Positions 7,340 through 16,251 of a stretch of 64,000 bases of DNA are shown one piece after another. Position numbers and translations under genes: made by a program. The notes under the pieces are model-generated. The model was given only the letters and a program-made list of their open reading frames with translations, was not told where the DNA came from and did no database searches. The stretch lies in contig JBKEEO010000002.1 of the NCBI GenBank assembly GCA_047777415.1, forward strand, positions 620,001 through 684,000, given 5' to 3'. This DNA comes from Caproicibacter sp047777415 (lineage in GTDB: Bacteria; Bacillota; Clostridia; Oscillospirales; Acutalibacteraceae). Every line of letters starts with the position of its first letter. Positions within the stretch are counted from its first letter, which is position 1.

Positions 7340-7906
7340 ATGATGAAACTAAAAAAAGTCCCCAAAAAAACAGTGATTTTGTTTATAGGTATTTTGATTC
7401 TTACTGGATGCGTATTAGCAATGGTCTTGAATTATCAAAAAACGGACGAAAAAAACGCAGATGATGCCGTTACTAGTGCGGCAGTTTCTTCGCAAATCTC
7501 AGAAATTTCCGTTGCTCCTATTATTCCGTCTTCAGATGCATCAAACAGTACTACAAACAATACAGAACCATCGAACATCAGTCCGGCATTTGACCCAACC
7601 AAAGAAAGTTCTCGCAGCGAACCATTGACGACGAGTTCGAAACCAACATCCACACCGCCCAAACCGGTAATTGAGGGTGATAGTGAAAACGGCAGTCAAC
7701 CAACTAACTCAGCACTGACTGATAAAAGTCATAAGCCAACTTATACTAGCCGTCCAACTGTTTCTCCGGAATCCAGCTCGTCCACCAGCAGAGAAGATGA
7801 CACTTTTATTGATCCAATCTTTGGGAATAAGACAAGCCCTAAAGGCTCTACCACCGTAATCGATGGTGATTGGGGTGAAGGTCCACAAGTAGGAATTATG
7901 GATTAA
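7340..7906 (+). CDS. Secreted/anchored Ser-Thr-Pro-rich protein
   Basis: This 188-residue protein starts with a basic N-terminus (MMKLKKVPKKT) and one hydrophobic segment (VILFIGILILTGCVLAMVL). A low-complexity Ser/Thr/Pro/Asn tail of about 110 residues follows, then a compact end DTFIDPIFGNKTSPKGSTTVIDGDWGEGPQVGIMD. LTGC inside the hydrophobic segment could be a lipobox, but hydrophobic residues continue after the Cys, so a membrane anchor is as likely. GGAGG precedes the ATG pair (7340/7343). Together with the next gene it resembles the exported accessory genes of conjugative elements from gut Clostridia. Function unknown. Confidence 0.6.
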   Translation: MMKLKKVPKKTVILFIGILILTGCVLAMVLNYQKTDEKNADDAVTSAAVSSQISEISVAPIIPSSDASNSTTNNTEPSNISPAFDPTKESSRSEPLTTSSKPTSTPPKPVIEGDSENGSQPTNSALTDKSHKPTYTSRPTVSPESSSSTSREDDTFIDPIFGNKTSPKGSTTVIDGDWGEGPQVGIMD

Positions 7907-7965
7907 ATTACTTGAGAAGACATTTGCTGACAAGCGACATACTCTTTGATATTTGGAGGTAGGAA

Positions 7966-9714
7966 ATGAAACGATTTTTAACAATATTGTTTTGTATAGT
8001 GTTTCTGCTTTCTACTGCTGTACCAGCATACGCTGGAACTGGCGAAGGCAATATCGACAACGGTGGAGGCAGTATGGGGCAAGGTACGGCGGAGAATATC
8101 TGGCATACGGGTGAGGAAGGCGTCCGTATTACAGTGGTTCGAGCCAAAGATAACATGCCGGTATCGACTCCGATTGATTTGACTAATAAGAACGAAAGCA
8201 ATGTTGTAACTCATTTTGGGAAAGTCAGTAAATTGCATTATAAAAACGGAGCATCCTTATCAATGTCGACAGCATCCTATATCTTCTATACCCCGTCTGA
8301 ACCCTTGCCGAAAATTATTAGTGACGGCGGTGGTAATACAAATATTGAAATCATTCGAAAATATTATTGTTCCGAAGGAACAATAAAACAGATAGCATCC
8401 ATTATCGGTACCACCTATGAAAAGCTTACCAATGGAAACTATAAGCTTCTTTTGGAGCCGATTGCATACTTTACCTTTCAAGGTATGAAATATGCGATGA
8501 CCGCGACAGAGGCAGCGTTATATGATAAAGTATTGGGTGGCGGTCTGCGCAGTAAGATGATTTCTCTAACTCATCAGAACTTGCCGCTTTCTATGTTTCT
8601 GCAGCACCCGGACATGGGATACCCCGCTTATTCCGGACCGACCAACAAGCCACAGTCCGACGCAACGATTATCAATGAACTTGGTCTTTGTATCGTGAAA
8701 TTCACAGAAGATGACGAAAGTGAAGATGATACCGAACCGGTGCAGTACGATGTTACCTACCGCACGGATACGGATGTCATTACTTCCGTTATTCTGGATG
8801 CCGATTCCGAAATTACGCCGGATAGCCCTACAAAGGTAACGTTCCATATTCTTGGCAGTTCTTACACGCGCACCGGTATTGTAATCCCGGAAGGTGACAG
8901 TCAGCTTGTTTGGGTGAAATGGCATACGCCTGACACTCCGCAGACGACCACGATTACCGTATCTTCTACCAAAGGGTCTTTAAGTGAGAACCGTATTACG
9001 GCCAACATTATCGACATGCAGGAAAACACACCGCCCGATCCGACTGCTAAAGACCGCAACGATAAGTTTAAGATTCCAGATGTTCCTTCCGAATTGACGA
9101 GCTCATCTAATACATGGAGCGTATGGAGCGCCGAATGGGTGCCCGTATGGGAATGGGAAGAAGACTGGGAATGGGAAAGTCATCCCGACTGGCCGTCCGG
9201 CGGCAAATGGGTAGACCACGGTGAATGGGTTGACCATGGCTATTGGGAATATGATAAGACAACATACCGCGCAACTTTAACTGCAGATATGGACCTTGAG
9301 CCGGACGATAAGGTTCCGACTGCGAAAGGAAAGAAAATGCGTTCCGGATATGGCGTCAAAATCAGTGTGGACAGTGACATGAGGACCTCGGGATCCTATT
9401 CCAACGTCACAGGTGCACAGACAGCAGTCACCTATTTTCCGGAGTTTGCATATTCTACATACTGGAGGGTTCTTGACCCAATAACGGACGGGCTGTCTGC
9501 AGCGTTCGCTTTTAAGAAAAATATCTATTCGACCTATAACCGGCGAGTTCACTTTACTCCGCTTTGGTACCCGGACGGAAAGTATACTGCTTATACTGTT
9601 GTGCAGGATGCATGGACACCGTCCGGAATGCTTTCAGCGAAGCTGACAGACTATGTAACCATCGACGGAAACGTTTATGATGATTGGCACGTGGCGCCGT
9701 TACCGGTCAATTAA
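7966..9714 (+). CDS. Large exported protein typical of clostridial conjugative elements
   Basis: This 582-residue protein has a clear signal peptide (MKRFLTILFCIVFLLSTAVPAYA, cleavage likely after AYA near residue 23). The mature part begins GTGEGNIDNGGGSMGQGT. A central acidic stretch (EDDESEDDTEP) leads to repeated beta-rich segments, then a Trp-rich block (WEWEEDWEWESHPDW, residues about 400-430). From memory, proteins with the GGGSMGQGT start accompany transfer regions of integrative elements in gut Firmicutes, possibly as surface adhesins or mating factors; I cannot confirm this. GGAGG lies 7 bases before the ATG. The terminator at 9741 ends the unit. Confidence 0.6.
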   Translation: MKRFLTILFCIVFLLSTAVPAYAGTGEGNIDNGGGSMGQGTAENIWHTGEEGVRITVVRAKDNMPVSTPIDLTNKNESNVVTHFGKVSKLHYKNGASLSMSTASYIFYTPSEPLPKIISDGGGNTNIEIIRKYYCSEGTIKQIASIIGTTYEKLTNGNYKLLLEPIAYFTFQGMKYAMTATEAALYDKVLGGGLRSKMISLTHQNLPLSMFLQHPDMGYPAYSGPTNKPQSDATIINELGLCIVKFTEDDESEDDTEPVQYDVTYRTDTDVITSVILDADSEITPDSPTKVTFHILGSSYTRTGIVIPEGDSQLVWVKWHTPDTPQTTTITVSSTKGSLSENRITANIIDMQENTPPDPTAKDRNDKFKIPDVPSELTSSSNTWSVWSAEWVPVWEWEEDWEWESHPDWPSGGKWVDHGEWVDHGYWEYDKTTYRATLTADMDLEPDDKVPTAKGKKMRSGYGVKISVDSDMRTSGSYSNVTGAQTAVTYFPEFAYSTYWRVLDPITDGLSAAFAFKKNIYSTYNRRVHFTPLWYPDGKYTAYTVVQDAWTPSGMLSAKLTDYVTIDGNVYDDWHVAPLPVN

Positions 9715-9740
9715 GCAGAATCAATAGGTTCTCTAAAACA

Positions 9741-9772
9741 AAAACGCTGCCCAACCAAGGGCAGCGTTTTTT
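9741..9772 (+). terminator. Rho-independent terminator after the exported-protein gene
   Basis: CGCTGCCC-AACCAA-GGGCAGCG is a perfect 8-bp stem flanked by AAAA and followed by TTTTTT. It closes the rightward transcript that starts at the island switch. Confidence 0.9.
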
Positions 9773-10460
9773 AGGAGAGGAGTTTTATGAAAAAAGGATA
9801 TATCAAAAACCTTATATGAGGCACTTGTAATTTGTCTGCGGGTCTGTGGTCCGGTATTCCGCCCTCACCACTGACCTGATGCAGTGTACTTCTTTTCACT
9901 GACAATATACTACCTTGAGATTATGAAGGCCCCATGAAACGGTTTTGAAGTTTTATGGGATTTTTTATGAAGTATTTATGGACATAACATTAAAATTTAA
10001 TCAGAATACCTCGCAGATGAATCCAAAATCTGTGTGTCTAAACGCAAAACAGTTGAAAAAACTTTGTACTAATCATCCGCTATTTGTTTTACAGTTACGG
10101 CTTGATATTAAATTTTTGCACTCTGTTTTTAATCCCAAATTGGAGACTTTTTGCAAAGCAATTTTAAGAAATGGAACAGCGATTTACGGGAGTCCAAGAT
10201 TGATTTTTAGTTGATTGCTGACATCATTCAAAGCAAAACTTCGCGCATCAACAGCCTGAAAATATGATTGAAAACAACCGAACTCAAATCAAAACTGCGC
10301 AGAAAAAATTGAAAAAACTCAATCAAAAACACAGAGATATTAGGAGCGGAACTTTTTCTTCGTATCTGAGTTTCGACTCAAAAAAAGAACAACTTCTTCC
10401 TGGTCTTTAAAGTCAAAACGTGCTGAAAAATGGGACAAAAATGTGAAAAAATGGCCTCAA
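9773..10460. other. Intergenic stretch with decayed coding remnants
   Basis: No convincing gene is seen. A ribosome site and ATG at 9787 open a frame of only 10 codons (MKKGYIKNLI), suggesting a truncated gene. An 89-codon frame at 9945-10214 has no good ribosome site and no recognisable motif. The rest is A-rich DNA with many lysine- and asparagine-type codons broken by stops. This is where transfer or replication genes would sit in a complete element, so a deletion scar is plausible. Confidence 0.4.
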
Positions 10461-10464
10461 AAAT

Positions 10465-10518
10465 ATACGTAAAACATACGTAAACAGGGGTAAATTTATA
10501 CGTAAAAACATACGTAAA
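10465..10518. repeat. Four iterons ATACGTAAA
   Basis: The 9-mer ATACGTAAA occurs at 10465, 10476, 10498 and 10510, in the same orientation with steps of 11, 22 and 12 bp. Such helically phased direct repeats are typical of binding sites for a replication initiator or relaxosome accessory protein. They lie just upstream of a cluster of hairpins and of two small genes that could encode the binding protein. Confidence 0.7.
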
Positions 10519-10523
10519 TGCCG

Positions 10524-10662
10524 GTTTTTGGTGACCCCACCGATTCGTTAGGCTTTGCCTAACTCCCCACCTTGTGTGGGGACAGAATCCCCTTATGCTC
10601 TTTCACTCCATAGAAGGGGCGAACGCCACCGTTTTTTTCGGTGCGGCTTTTAATCAAAAAGT
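10524..10662. other. Candidate oriT: clustered hairpins upstream of mobC-like genes
   Basis: Within 140 bp there are several perfect or near-perfect hairpins: GTTAGGC-TTT-GCCTAAC (10547-10563), TCCCCAC-CTTGT-GTGGGGA (10564-10582), CCCCTT/AAGGGG arms flanking TATGCTCTTTC, and CACCG-T7-CGGTG. Tandem hairpins followed by a short conserved strand, next to iterons and a small DNA-binding-type gene, are the layout of many transfer origins. I recall CTTATGCTC-like cores from mobilisable elements of Firmicutes but cannot verify that. A replication origin is the main alternative. Confidence 0.45.
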
Positions 10663-10683
10663 TGTCACATGTGAGGTGAAAAA

Positions 10684-10932
10684 ATGGACGTAAAAGCACG
10701 CGGCGCTGATCCGGCAGCCGTCAAAAAAATTGATGAACTTGCCCGCAGGCAGAACATTTCACGCAACCTTTTTCTCGTCAATTTAATTAATAACTACGCG
10801 GCGCTCGAAGAATTTCAGAGCTTCGAACAGCGTTATGCCGCAGCGCTGGAGCAGTGCCTGAATGTCATCCGGCAGAACAGTATTGTGCTCCAAAAGGTTT
10901 TGAACATAGTGGGGGACGGCGATGAAACATAG
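10684..10932 (+). CDS. Small MobC/ribbon-helix-helix-like protein
   Basis: This 82-residue protein begins MDVKARGADPAAVKKIDELARRQNISRNLFLVNLINNYA, the strand-helix-helix pattern of ribbon-helix-helix DNA-binding proteins (I.ELA...ISRN.FL...I). A helical tail follows. Proteins of this kind sit beside oriT and help the relaxase in conjugative and mobilisable elements. GAGGTG precedes the ATG by 5 bases. The next gene overlaps by 11 bp, so the two are cotranslated. No relaxase gene follows; the CRISPR array does. Fold moderately sure, relaxosome role inferred. Confidence 0.6.
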   Translation: MDVKARGADPAAVKKIDELARRQNISRNLFLVNLINNYAALEEFQSFEQRYAAALEQCLNVIRQNSIVLQKVLNIVGDGDET

Positions 10933-11359
10933 AAAGAATTTTTATCTGGAAGATGCAGCAATCTCATACGTTAGGCAGGTACAAAAGGGAAATCACTTAC
11001 CATCTTTTACGGCTGCGCTTTCTCAAATCATACGGGAGCATCAGCACAGGAATGACATTCCCCCGGCAGAATTTTTTGCAAAAGAGATGGCAAAACAGAT
11101 TGCCGAAGAACTGAAAACTCCGCTGACTCGGATACGCTTGGGCGTTAACAACGCGGACCGCAACAGCGATATTCTTTTGTTACTTGTCAACACTTTGCTT
11201 GCGTATTCGCCATATCAAACTTTGTTTGTGGATGACACACCCCAGCTTGCCAAAGCACGGCAAATTGAAAAAGACCGCATCGCAAACTTCCTACAGAAAA
11301 AGCTGGATGCGGCCAAAAAGAAAATGAAAAAACAGCAGGAACACCTCACTGCATTTTAA
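10922..11359 (+). CDS. Hypothetical relaxosome-associated protein (145 aa)
   Basis: The start MKHRKNFYLEDAAISYVRQVQKGNHLPSFTAALSQIIREH resembles the helical core of ribbon-helix-helix-type accessory proteins. A mixed middle region and a strongly basic, helical C-terminus follow (LQKKLDAAKKKMKKQQEHL). It overlaps the preceding small gene, which points to joint function, perhaps as two DNA-binding partners at the hairpin region upstream. No family name can be given with confidence. It is the last protein gene before the CRISPR array, whose leader-distal end is 120 bp downstream. Confidence 0.55.
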   Translation: MKHRKNFYLEDAAISYVRQVQKGNHLPSFTAALSQIIREHQHRNDIPPAEFFAKEMAKQIAEELKTPLTRIRLGVNNADRNSDILLLLVNTLLAYSPYQTLFVDDTPQLAKARQIEKDRIANFLQKKLDAAKKKMKKQQEHLTAF

Positions 11360-11478
11360 GATTCAAGTCAACGACTCAGCAGTCAATTCACTTCTCCTAC
11401 CTGATTCTGCAAAAAAGAGGGAATGAAGAATGGAAAACTTTATACGACTTTTCAGGCATAGGAAAATCGATTCTCTCT

Positions 11479-14400
11479 GGTTCATCCCCACATGCGTGGG
11501 GCTAACGTCCAGTAACAAGCCTTGCAAGCGCTCCAAAAAGCGCGGTTTATCCCCACATGCGTGGGGCTAACTGTCTGTGCCGCTCTCTTTCTCGGCTGTC
11601 AGCCACGGTTCATCCCCACATGCGTGGGGCTAACAATAAACCCCTTTCGTTCGCTGTGTTTAACGTGACGGTTCATCCCCACATGCGTGGGGCTAACTAT
11701 AGTTTGGCGCAATCATAGCGATTTCCACCCGCTGGTTCATCCCCACATGCGTGGGGCTAACCGATTGTCAGCCATTTTAACGTGCGGTTTGGATTCGGTT
11801 CATCCCCACATGCGTGGGGCTAACTCGATAAACGAGGTTTTCTTGTTGTCGCCACTGCCGGTTCATCCCCACATGCGTGGGGCTAACCTGATGTTGAGTT
11901 GTGCGAGGATTCTAATTTGCCCGGTTCATCCCCACATGCGTGGGGCTAACCTTTTAGATCATCTTCGTAATTCCGACAGTCAGACGGTTCATCCCCACAT
12001 GCGTGGGGCTAACGAGCTTAAGGTACTTTTTATAGTCGCTCAAACGACGGTTCATCCCCACATGCGTGGGGCTAACTTCTTCGCACCATATCCAAACTAG
12101 CTTGCCGTGCGGTTCATCCCCACATGCGTGGGGCTAACCGCCATTTGCAGTATTTTGCTGTGCAAGCCCAGCCGGTTCATCCCCACATGCGTGGGGCTAA
12201 CAACCCGACATCTTGCAAGAATGGATTTATTACATCGGTTCATCCCCACATGCGTGGGGCTAACATATCCTTGCTTACGGCACCAGTAAACAAACCGCGG
12301 TTCATCCCCACATGCGTGGGGCTAACGATATTTTTGAGTATATACTTTTCCTTGATAACAACGGTTCATCCCCACATGCGTGGGGCTAACTATCCATTGC
12401 CGGATTTCCCAACCATAAAATTTGCGGTTCATCCCCACATGCGTGGGGCTAACTTAGTTGCGATTTTTTCGTACTTCTCTATTTCAACGGTTCATCCCCA
12501 CATGCGTGGGGCTAACTTAGTTGCGATTTTTTCGTACTTCTCTATTTCAACGGTTCATCCCCACATGCGTGGGGCTAACACCCGCCGCATCATCCCCCAG
12601 CGTGTCTTTAATGCGGTTCATCCCCACATGCGTGGGGCTAACGCGTTGTATCGAAATAGGTTGTCACCTTCATAGGCGGTTCATCCCCACATGCGTGGGG
12701 CTAACTATTTTTGCACCATTTACAACAGCTTCAGCTCCACGGTTCATCCCCACATGCGTGGGGCTAACGAAATGATTACGCGGATAATTCCGCGGAGTGT
12801 GTCGGTTCATCCCCACATGCGTGGGGCTAACGTCTGATAAGCTCCAAAAATACGCTTCGGCTAACGGTTCATCCCCACATGCGTGGGGCTAACATCAATC
12901 GTTGGTGCGTTGCTAATTGCTCTTAATACGGTTCATCCCCACATGCGTGGGGCTAACTGTAGCCAAGTGCACCAGCAACAGGGGCGGCATACGGTTCATC
13001 CCCACATGCGTGGGGCTAACTTTTAGATACACTTTTTGCAACGTCATTCATCTCCGGTTCATCCCCACATGCGTGGGGCTAACAAGGGTGCAACGCACCG
13101 CCGAAGGCGGCTACGCCCGGTTCATCCCCACATGCGTGGGGCTAACTTGTCCAATCTGAACGTTCCGGGTGCAACAAATCGGTTCATCCCCACATGCGTG
13201 GGGCTAACGTAAAGAAGGACAAAAATGGAAATCCAATTTGCACGGTTCATCCCCACATGCGTGGGGCTAACTGAATTAGACTGTCTTGCATTTGACAAAT
13301 CATCCGGTTCATCCCCACATGCGTGGGGCTAACATCCATGAAAGCCTTACAAGATGACGGTACCATGCGGTTCATCCCCACATGCGTGGGGCTAACTTTC
13401 ATATTTTTCAATAGCCTGGGTGCTGGATACGGTTCATCCCCACATGCGTGGGGCTAACACCTATAGCAAGTGCGATATAAAACAGCGGATTGCGGTTCAT
13501 CCCCACATGCGTGGGGCTAACGTACTACAAAGGTTACTGGCAAAGGCCAGCAGTACGGTTCATCCCCACATGCGTGGGGCTAACTCAGGCCACAGCGGAC
13601 GCAGTTTCAAAACTGGGACGGTTCATCCCCACATGCGTGGGGCTAACGGAAAATTGCTCCCTTGCTCTTTTCTAACGCTCTACGGTTCATCCCCACATGC
13701 GTGGGGCTAACGTCCTGAATGAATTTCTTCGCGAACGCAATATTATCGGTTCATCCCCACATGCGTGGGGCTAACGGTTGCTGACTCCAACGACAAATTT
13801 CCATAATGCCGGTTCATCCCCACATGCGTGGGGCTAACTATCTCTGCCGCATAACGCGCATGTACCGACAACGGTTCATCCCCACATGCGTGGGGCTAAC
13901 GTTTTTCTCTTTGTAGGGTTAGCATCAAGCCAGCCGGTTCATCCCCACATGCGTGGGGCTAACCATCACTGTGGCCACTGTTGGACGTGATACTCCAACG
14001 GTTCATCCCCACATGCGTGGGGCTAACGTAATAGAGAATAAAAAAAGCCAGCTGGAAAACTGGTTCATCCCCACATGCGTGGGGCTAACTTGCCTTTGCG
14101 ACAGCTAGCGTGAATATTACTAACGGTTCATCCCCACATGCGTGGGGCTAACAATTACCGCCGGTTCAGGCGGGGGCGAATCTTTTGACGGTTCATCCCC
14201 ACATGCGTGGGGCTAACAATTCGGCAGTATAGCGGTCAGAGATTTGCAAGACGGTTCATCCCCACATGCGTGGGGCTAACGAAAAAGACAGTTTTTGGTG
14301 AATATCGTGATACACGGTTCATCCCCACATGCGTGGGGCTAACTTTCACCGTTTACCGCTACATATTGCCTAATAACGGTTCATCCCCACATGCGTGGGG

Positions 14401-14970
14401 CTAACTCGGTTGTCACGGTGTAACGCCCGTTTTCCGTTTCGGTTCATCCCCACATGCGTGGGGCTAACCATTAATTGCACCTGTGATATTTTCTGTGAAA
14501 CGCGGTTCATCCCCACATGCGTGGGGCTAACGGATTAGCCGTTACAGACCATGGTAATATGTTTTCGGTTCATCCCCACATGCGTGGGGCTAACTTTTTT
14601 GTCCATTTCATACACCTCATTTCATAATCGGTTCATCCCCACATGCGTGGGGCTAACTCCACGACTATTATCATCATGTGAAAGAGTGACCGGTTCATCC
14701 CCACATGCGTGGGGCTAACTTAACGATTCTCAGCTTGCTTCCCGCGCTAACCGCGGTTCATCCCCACATGCGTGGGGCTAACCCACGATGGTTAATGTTT
14801 CGTTGCTAATCAGCAACGGTTCATCCCCACATGCGTGGGGCTAACATACACATTGCGCACCCCTGCATCAGAATCATCCGGTTCATCCCCACATGCGTGG
14901 GGCTAACTTTCAATACACCCTTACTAGGCTGGGTTACGAGGCGGTTCATCCCCACATGCGTGGGGCTAAC
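11479..14970 (-). CRISPR. Type I-E CRISPR array, 56 repeats / 55 spacers
   Basis: I located 56 copies of a 28-bp repeat whose core is a hairpin CCCCAC-ATGC-GTGGGG; on the transcribed minus strand the repeat ends in GATGAACC, matching the 5' crRNA handle of I-E systems. Repeat starts run from 11479 to 14943. Steps are mostly 63 bp (range 62-65). All repeats appear identical except the second from the left (starting 11544, one C to T). The leader and newest spacers are at the high-coordinate end next to cas2, the oldest at 11479. Spacers 12454-12488 and 12517-12551 are identical. The array reads in the same direction as the cas operon. Confidence 0.98.
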
Positions 14971-15035
14971 ACTAAAAGAAATCGCATGATTCCGGCATTT
15001 TTGCCTTTAAATAAGGCCCGAAGTGTCATATTCAT

Positions 15036-15064
15036 ATTATATTATCATTATCGCTGTCCGGCAA
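15036..15064 (-). promoter_or_regulatory. CRISPR leader promoter
   Basis: On the minus strand TTGCCG (15064-15059) and TATAAT (15041-15036) are 17 bp apart. The -35 lies inside the last codons of cas2 and the -10 is just past its stop codon. Transcription would start near 15029 and enter the first repeat (14970) after about 60 nt. The leader between cas2 and the array is only 77 bp and AT-rich. Confidence 0.65.
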
Positions 15065-15329
15065 TGGAAATAAGCTGGATACCTTCCACATCCACTACTC
15101 TGCGGTAAGGTTCACCACACATTTGCATAGCAAATCCTTGTTCAGTGTCGGCACTATAAAACATGATTGCACCTGTCCTTTGCTTTTCGGCACAAATTTT
15201 GCCCCATAATTTTTCTCGAACGAGTGCACTTACATTACCCACAAATGTGCCCGGTTTTGCTTCCATCAGCCAACGAGTCAATTCGCCTCGTAACTTTTCT
15301 GAAGCATTCTCAATTACCATTACCACCAT
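15048..15329 (-). CDS. cas2: CRISPR adaptation endoribonuclease-fold protein Cas2 (I-E)
   Basis: This 93-residue protein closely follows the E. coli-type Cas2e layout: MVVMVIENASEKLRGELTRWLMEAKPGTFVGNVSALVREKLWGKI, then GAIMFYSADTEQGFAMQMCGEPYRRVVDVEGIQLIS. It forms the integrase complex with Cas1 that inserts new spacers at the leader. The start overlaps the end of cas1 by 20 bp, and the gene ends 77 bp before the array. A later in-frame Met (residue 4) is an alternative start. Confidence 0.95.
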   Translation of the reverse strand: MVVMVIENASEKLRGELTRWLMEAKPGTFVGNVSALVREKLWGKICAEKQRTGAIMFYSADTEQGFAMQMCGEPYRRVVDVEGIQLISIAGQR

Positions 15330-16251
15330 CTTGACTCACTTCTCTTGAATAATTTATACCTCCCTGTGAGGTTGTTCCATTTTCTTCCCAAAGTTCTCCA
15401 GTCTGAGGGGCCTCATCATGCTCATTTTCGGTTTCTCCGAAAATCCATGCAATATCTTTCGCAATACGACGCATTAGATGAATACTATGGAAATATTTCC
15501 TACAGCAAATACGTGCCTGACGTTCAACATCTTGCCGATTGATTTTTACAGCTTCGAATGCTGCCGGAATTGTGGTTTCTGCCTTATATAGATCGCCAAT
15601 ATCATAAACAAATGACAACATTTTTCCAGTATGTATAAAACCCAGTGCAGGAGAATATCCTAAAGAAAGAATAGATGCTTGACAAACACTGTACAAAACT
15701 GAATTGGCGGCAGAAAGGGCACGGTTGATATCATCAGCATCTTCCCAACGTGAATGTTTATAATTTCTAGATTTCCATGTTACGCCATTTCGCTTAGCTG
15801 CGATTTGATATGCTTTTTTAACTCGTATACCCTCTAACCCACGTATTTGCTGTAAAGTCATACCCTTACAATTCATTTTTGGAAAACGGATTTCATACAT
15901 ACGCCTAACTACACGCATATGTGCTTCTTCATCCATGCAAAGCCGTGCTTGCAACAAGAGATTTTTAGCGCTGCGTGTTTCTCCCATACCGGAAGCATAA
16001 AAACGCGTTGCATGTTCACCACACCAGACAACCATACAGCCATTGTCCGCCAACGCTTTAATCGCAGCATGGGTAATACTGATACCCGGGCCTAACATCA
16101 AGCAGGTAAGGGCCGCAACTGGGACTGGTATACGATTATCTTTTTGTATAACAACAATTGAGGAATCTTGCTGTTCTATAATTGCATGTTCAAAATACAA
16201 ATAGCTGATACTGTCGCGCAATTTCGGAAGTTCCTGTAAATCCTTTTTCAT
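15310..16251 (-). CDS. cas1: CRISPR integrase Cas1 (I-E)
   Basis: This is a 313-residue protein when started at the ATG at 16251, which overlaps the cas6e stop as ATGA; an upstream in-frame extension to 16317 lies within cas6e and is rejected. Metal-binding active-site residues expected for Cas1 are visible: Glu in RGLEGIRVKKAY, His in LGFIHTGKML, Asp in FVYDIGDLYK. It joins prespacers to the leader-proximal repeat together with Cas2. The C-terminal 40 residues are a polar tail (TENEHDEAPQTGELWEENGTTS) that is probably disordered. Confidence 0.95.
   Translation of the reverse strand: MKKDLQELPKLRDSISYLYFEHAIIEQQDSSIVVIQKDNRIPVPVAALTCLMLGPGISITHAAIKALADNGCMVVWCGEHATRFYASGMGETRSAKNLLLQARLCMDEEAHMRVVRRMYEIRFPKMNCKGMTLQQIRGLEGIRVKKAYQIAAKRNGVTWKSRNYKHSRWEDADDINRALSAANSVLYSVCQASILSLGYSPALGFIHTGKMLSFVYDIGDLYKAETTIPAAFEAVKINRQDVERQARICCRKYFHSIHLMRRIAKDIAWIFGETENEHDEAPQTGELWEENGTTSQGGINYSREVSQDGGNGN

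Noticed and set aside
9945..10214. An 89-codon frame in the gap before the oriT-like region
   Set aside because: No ribosome site, biased A/T codons and no motif; it more likely is decayed DNA, so it is described only as part of the gap.
11687..15108. Several open frames of 60-180 codons across the array with repeated VHPHMRGAN or RFIPTCVGLT motifs
   Set aside because: They are translations of the CRISPR repeat in two frames; the periodic peptide is the 28-bp repeat, not a protein family.
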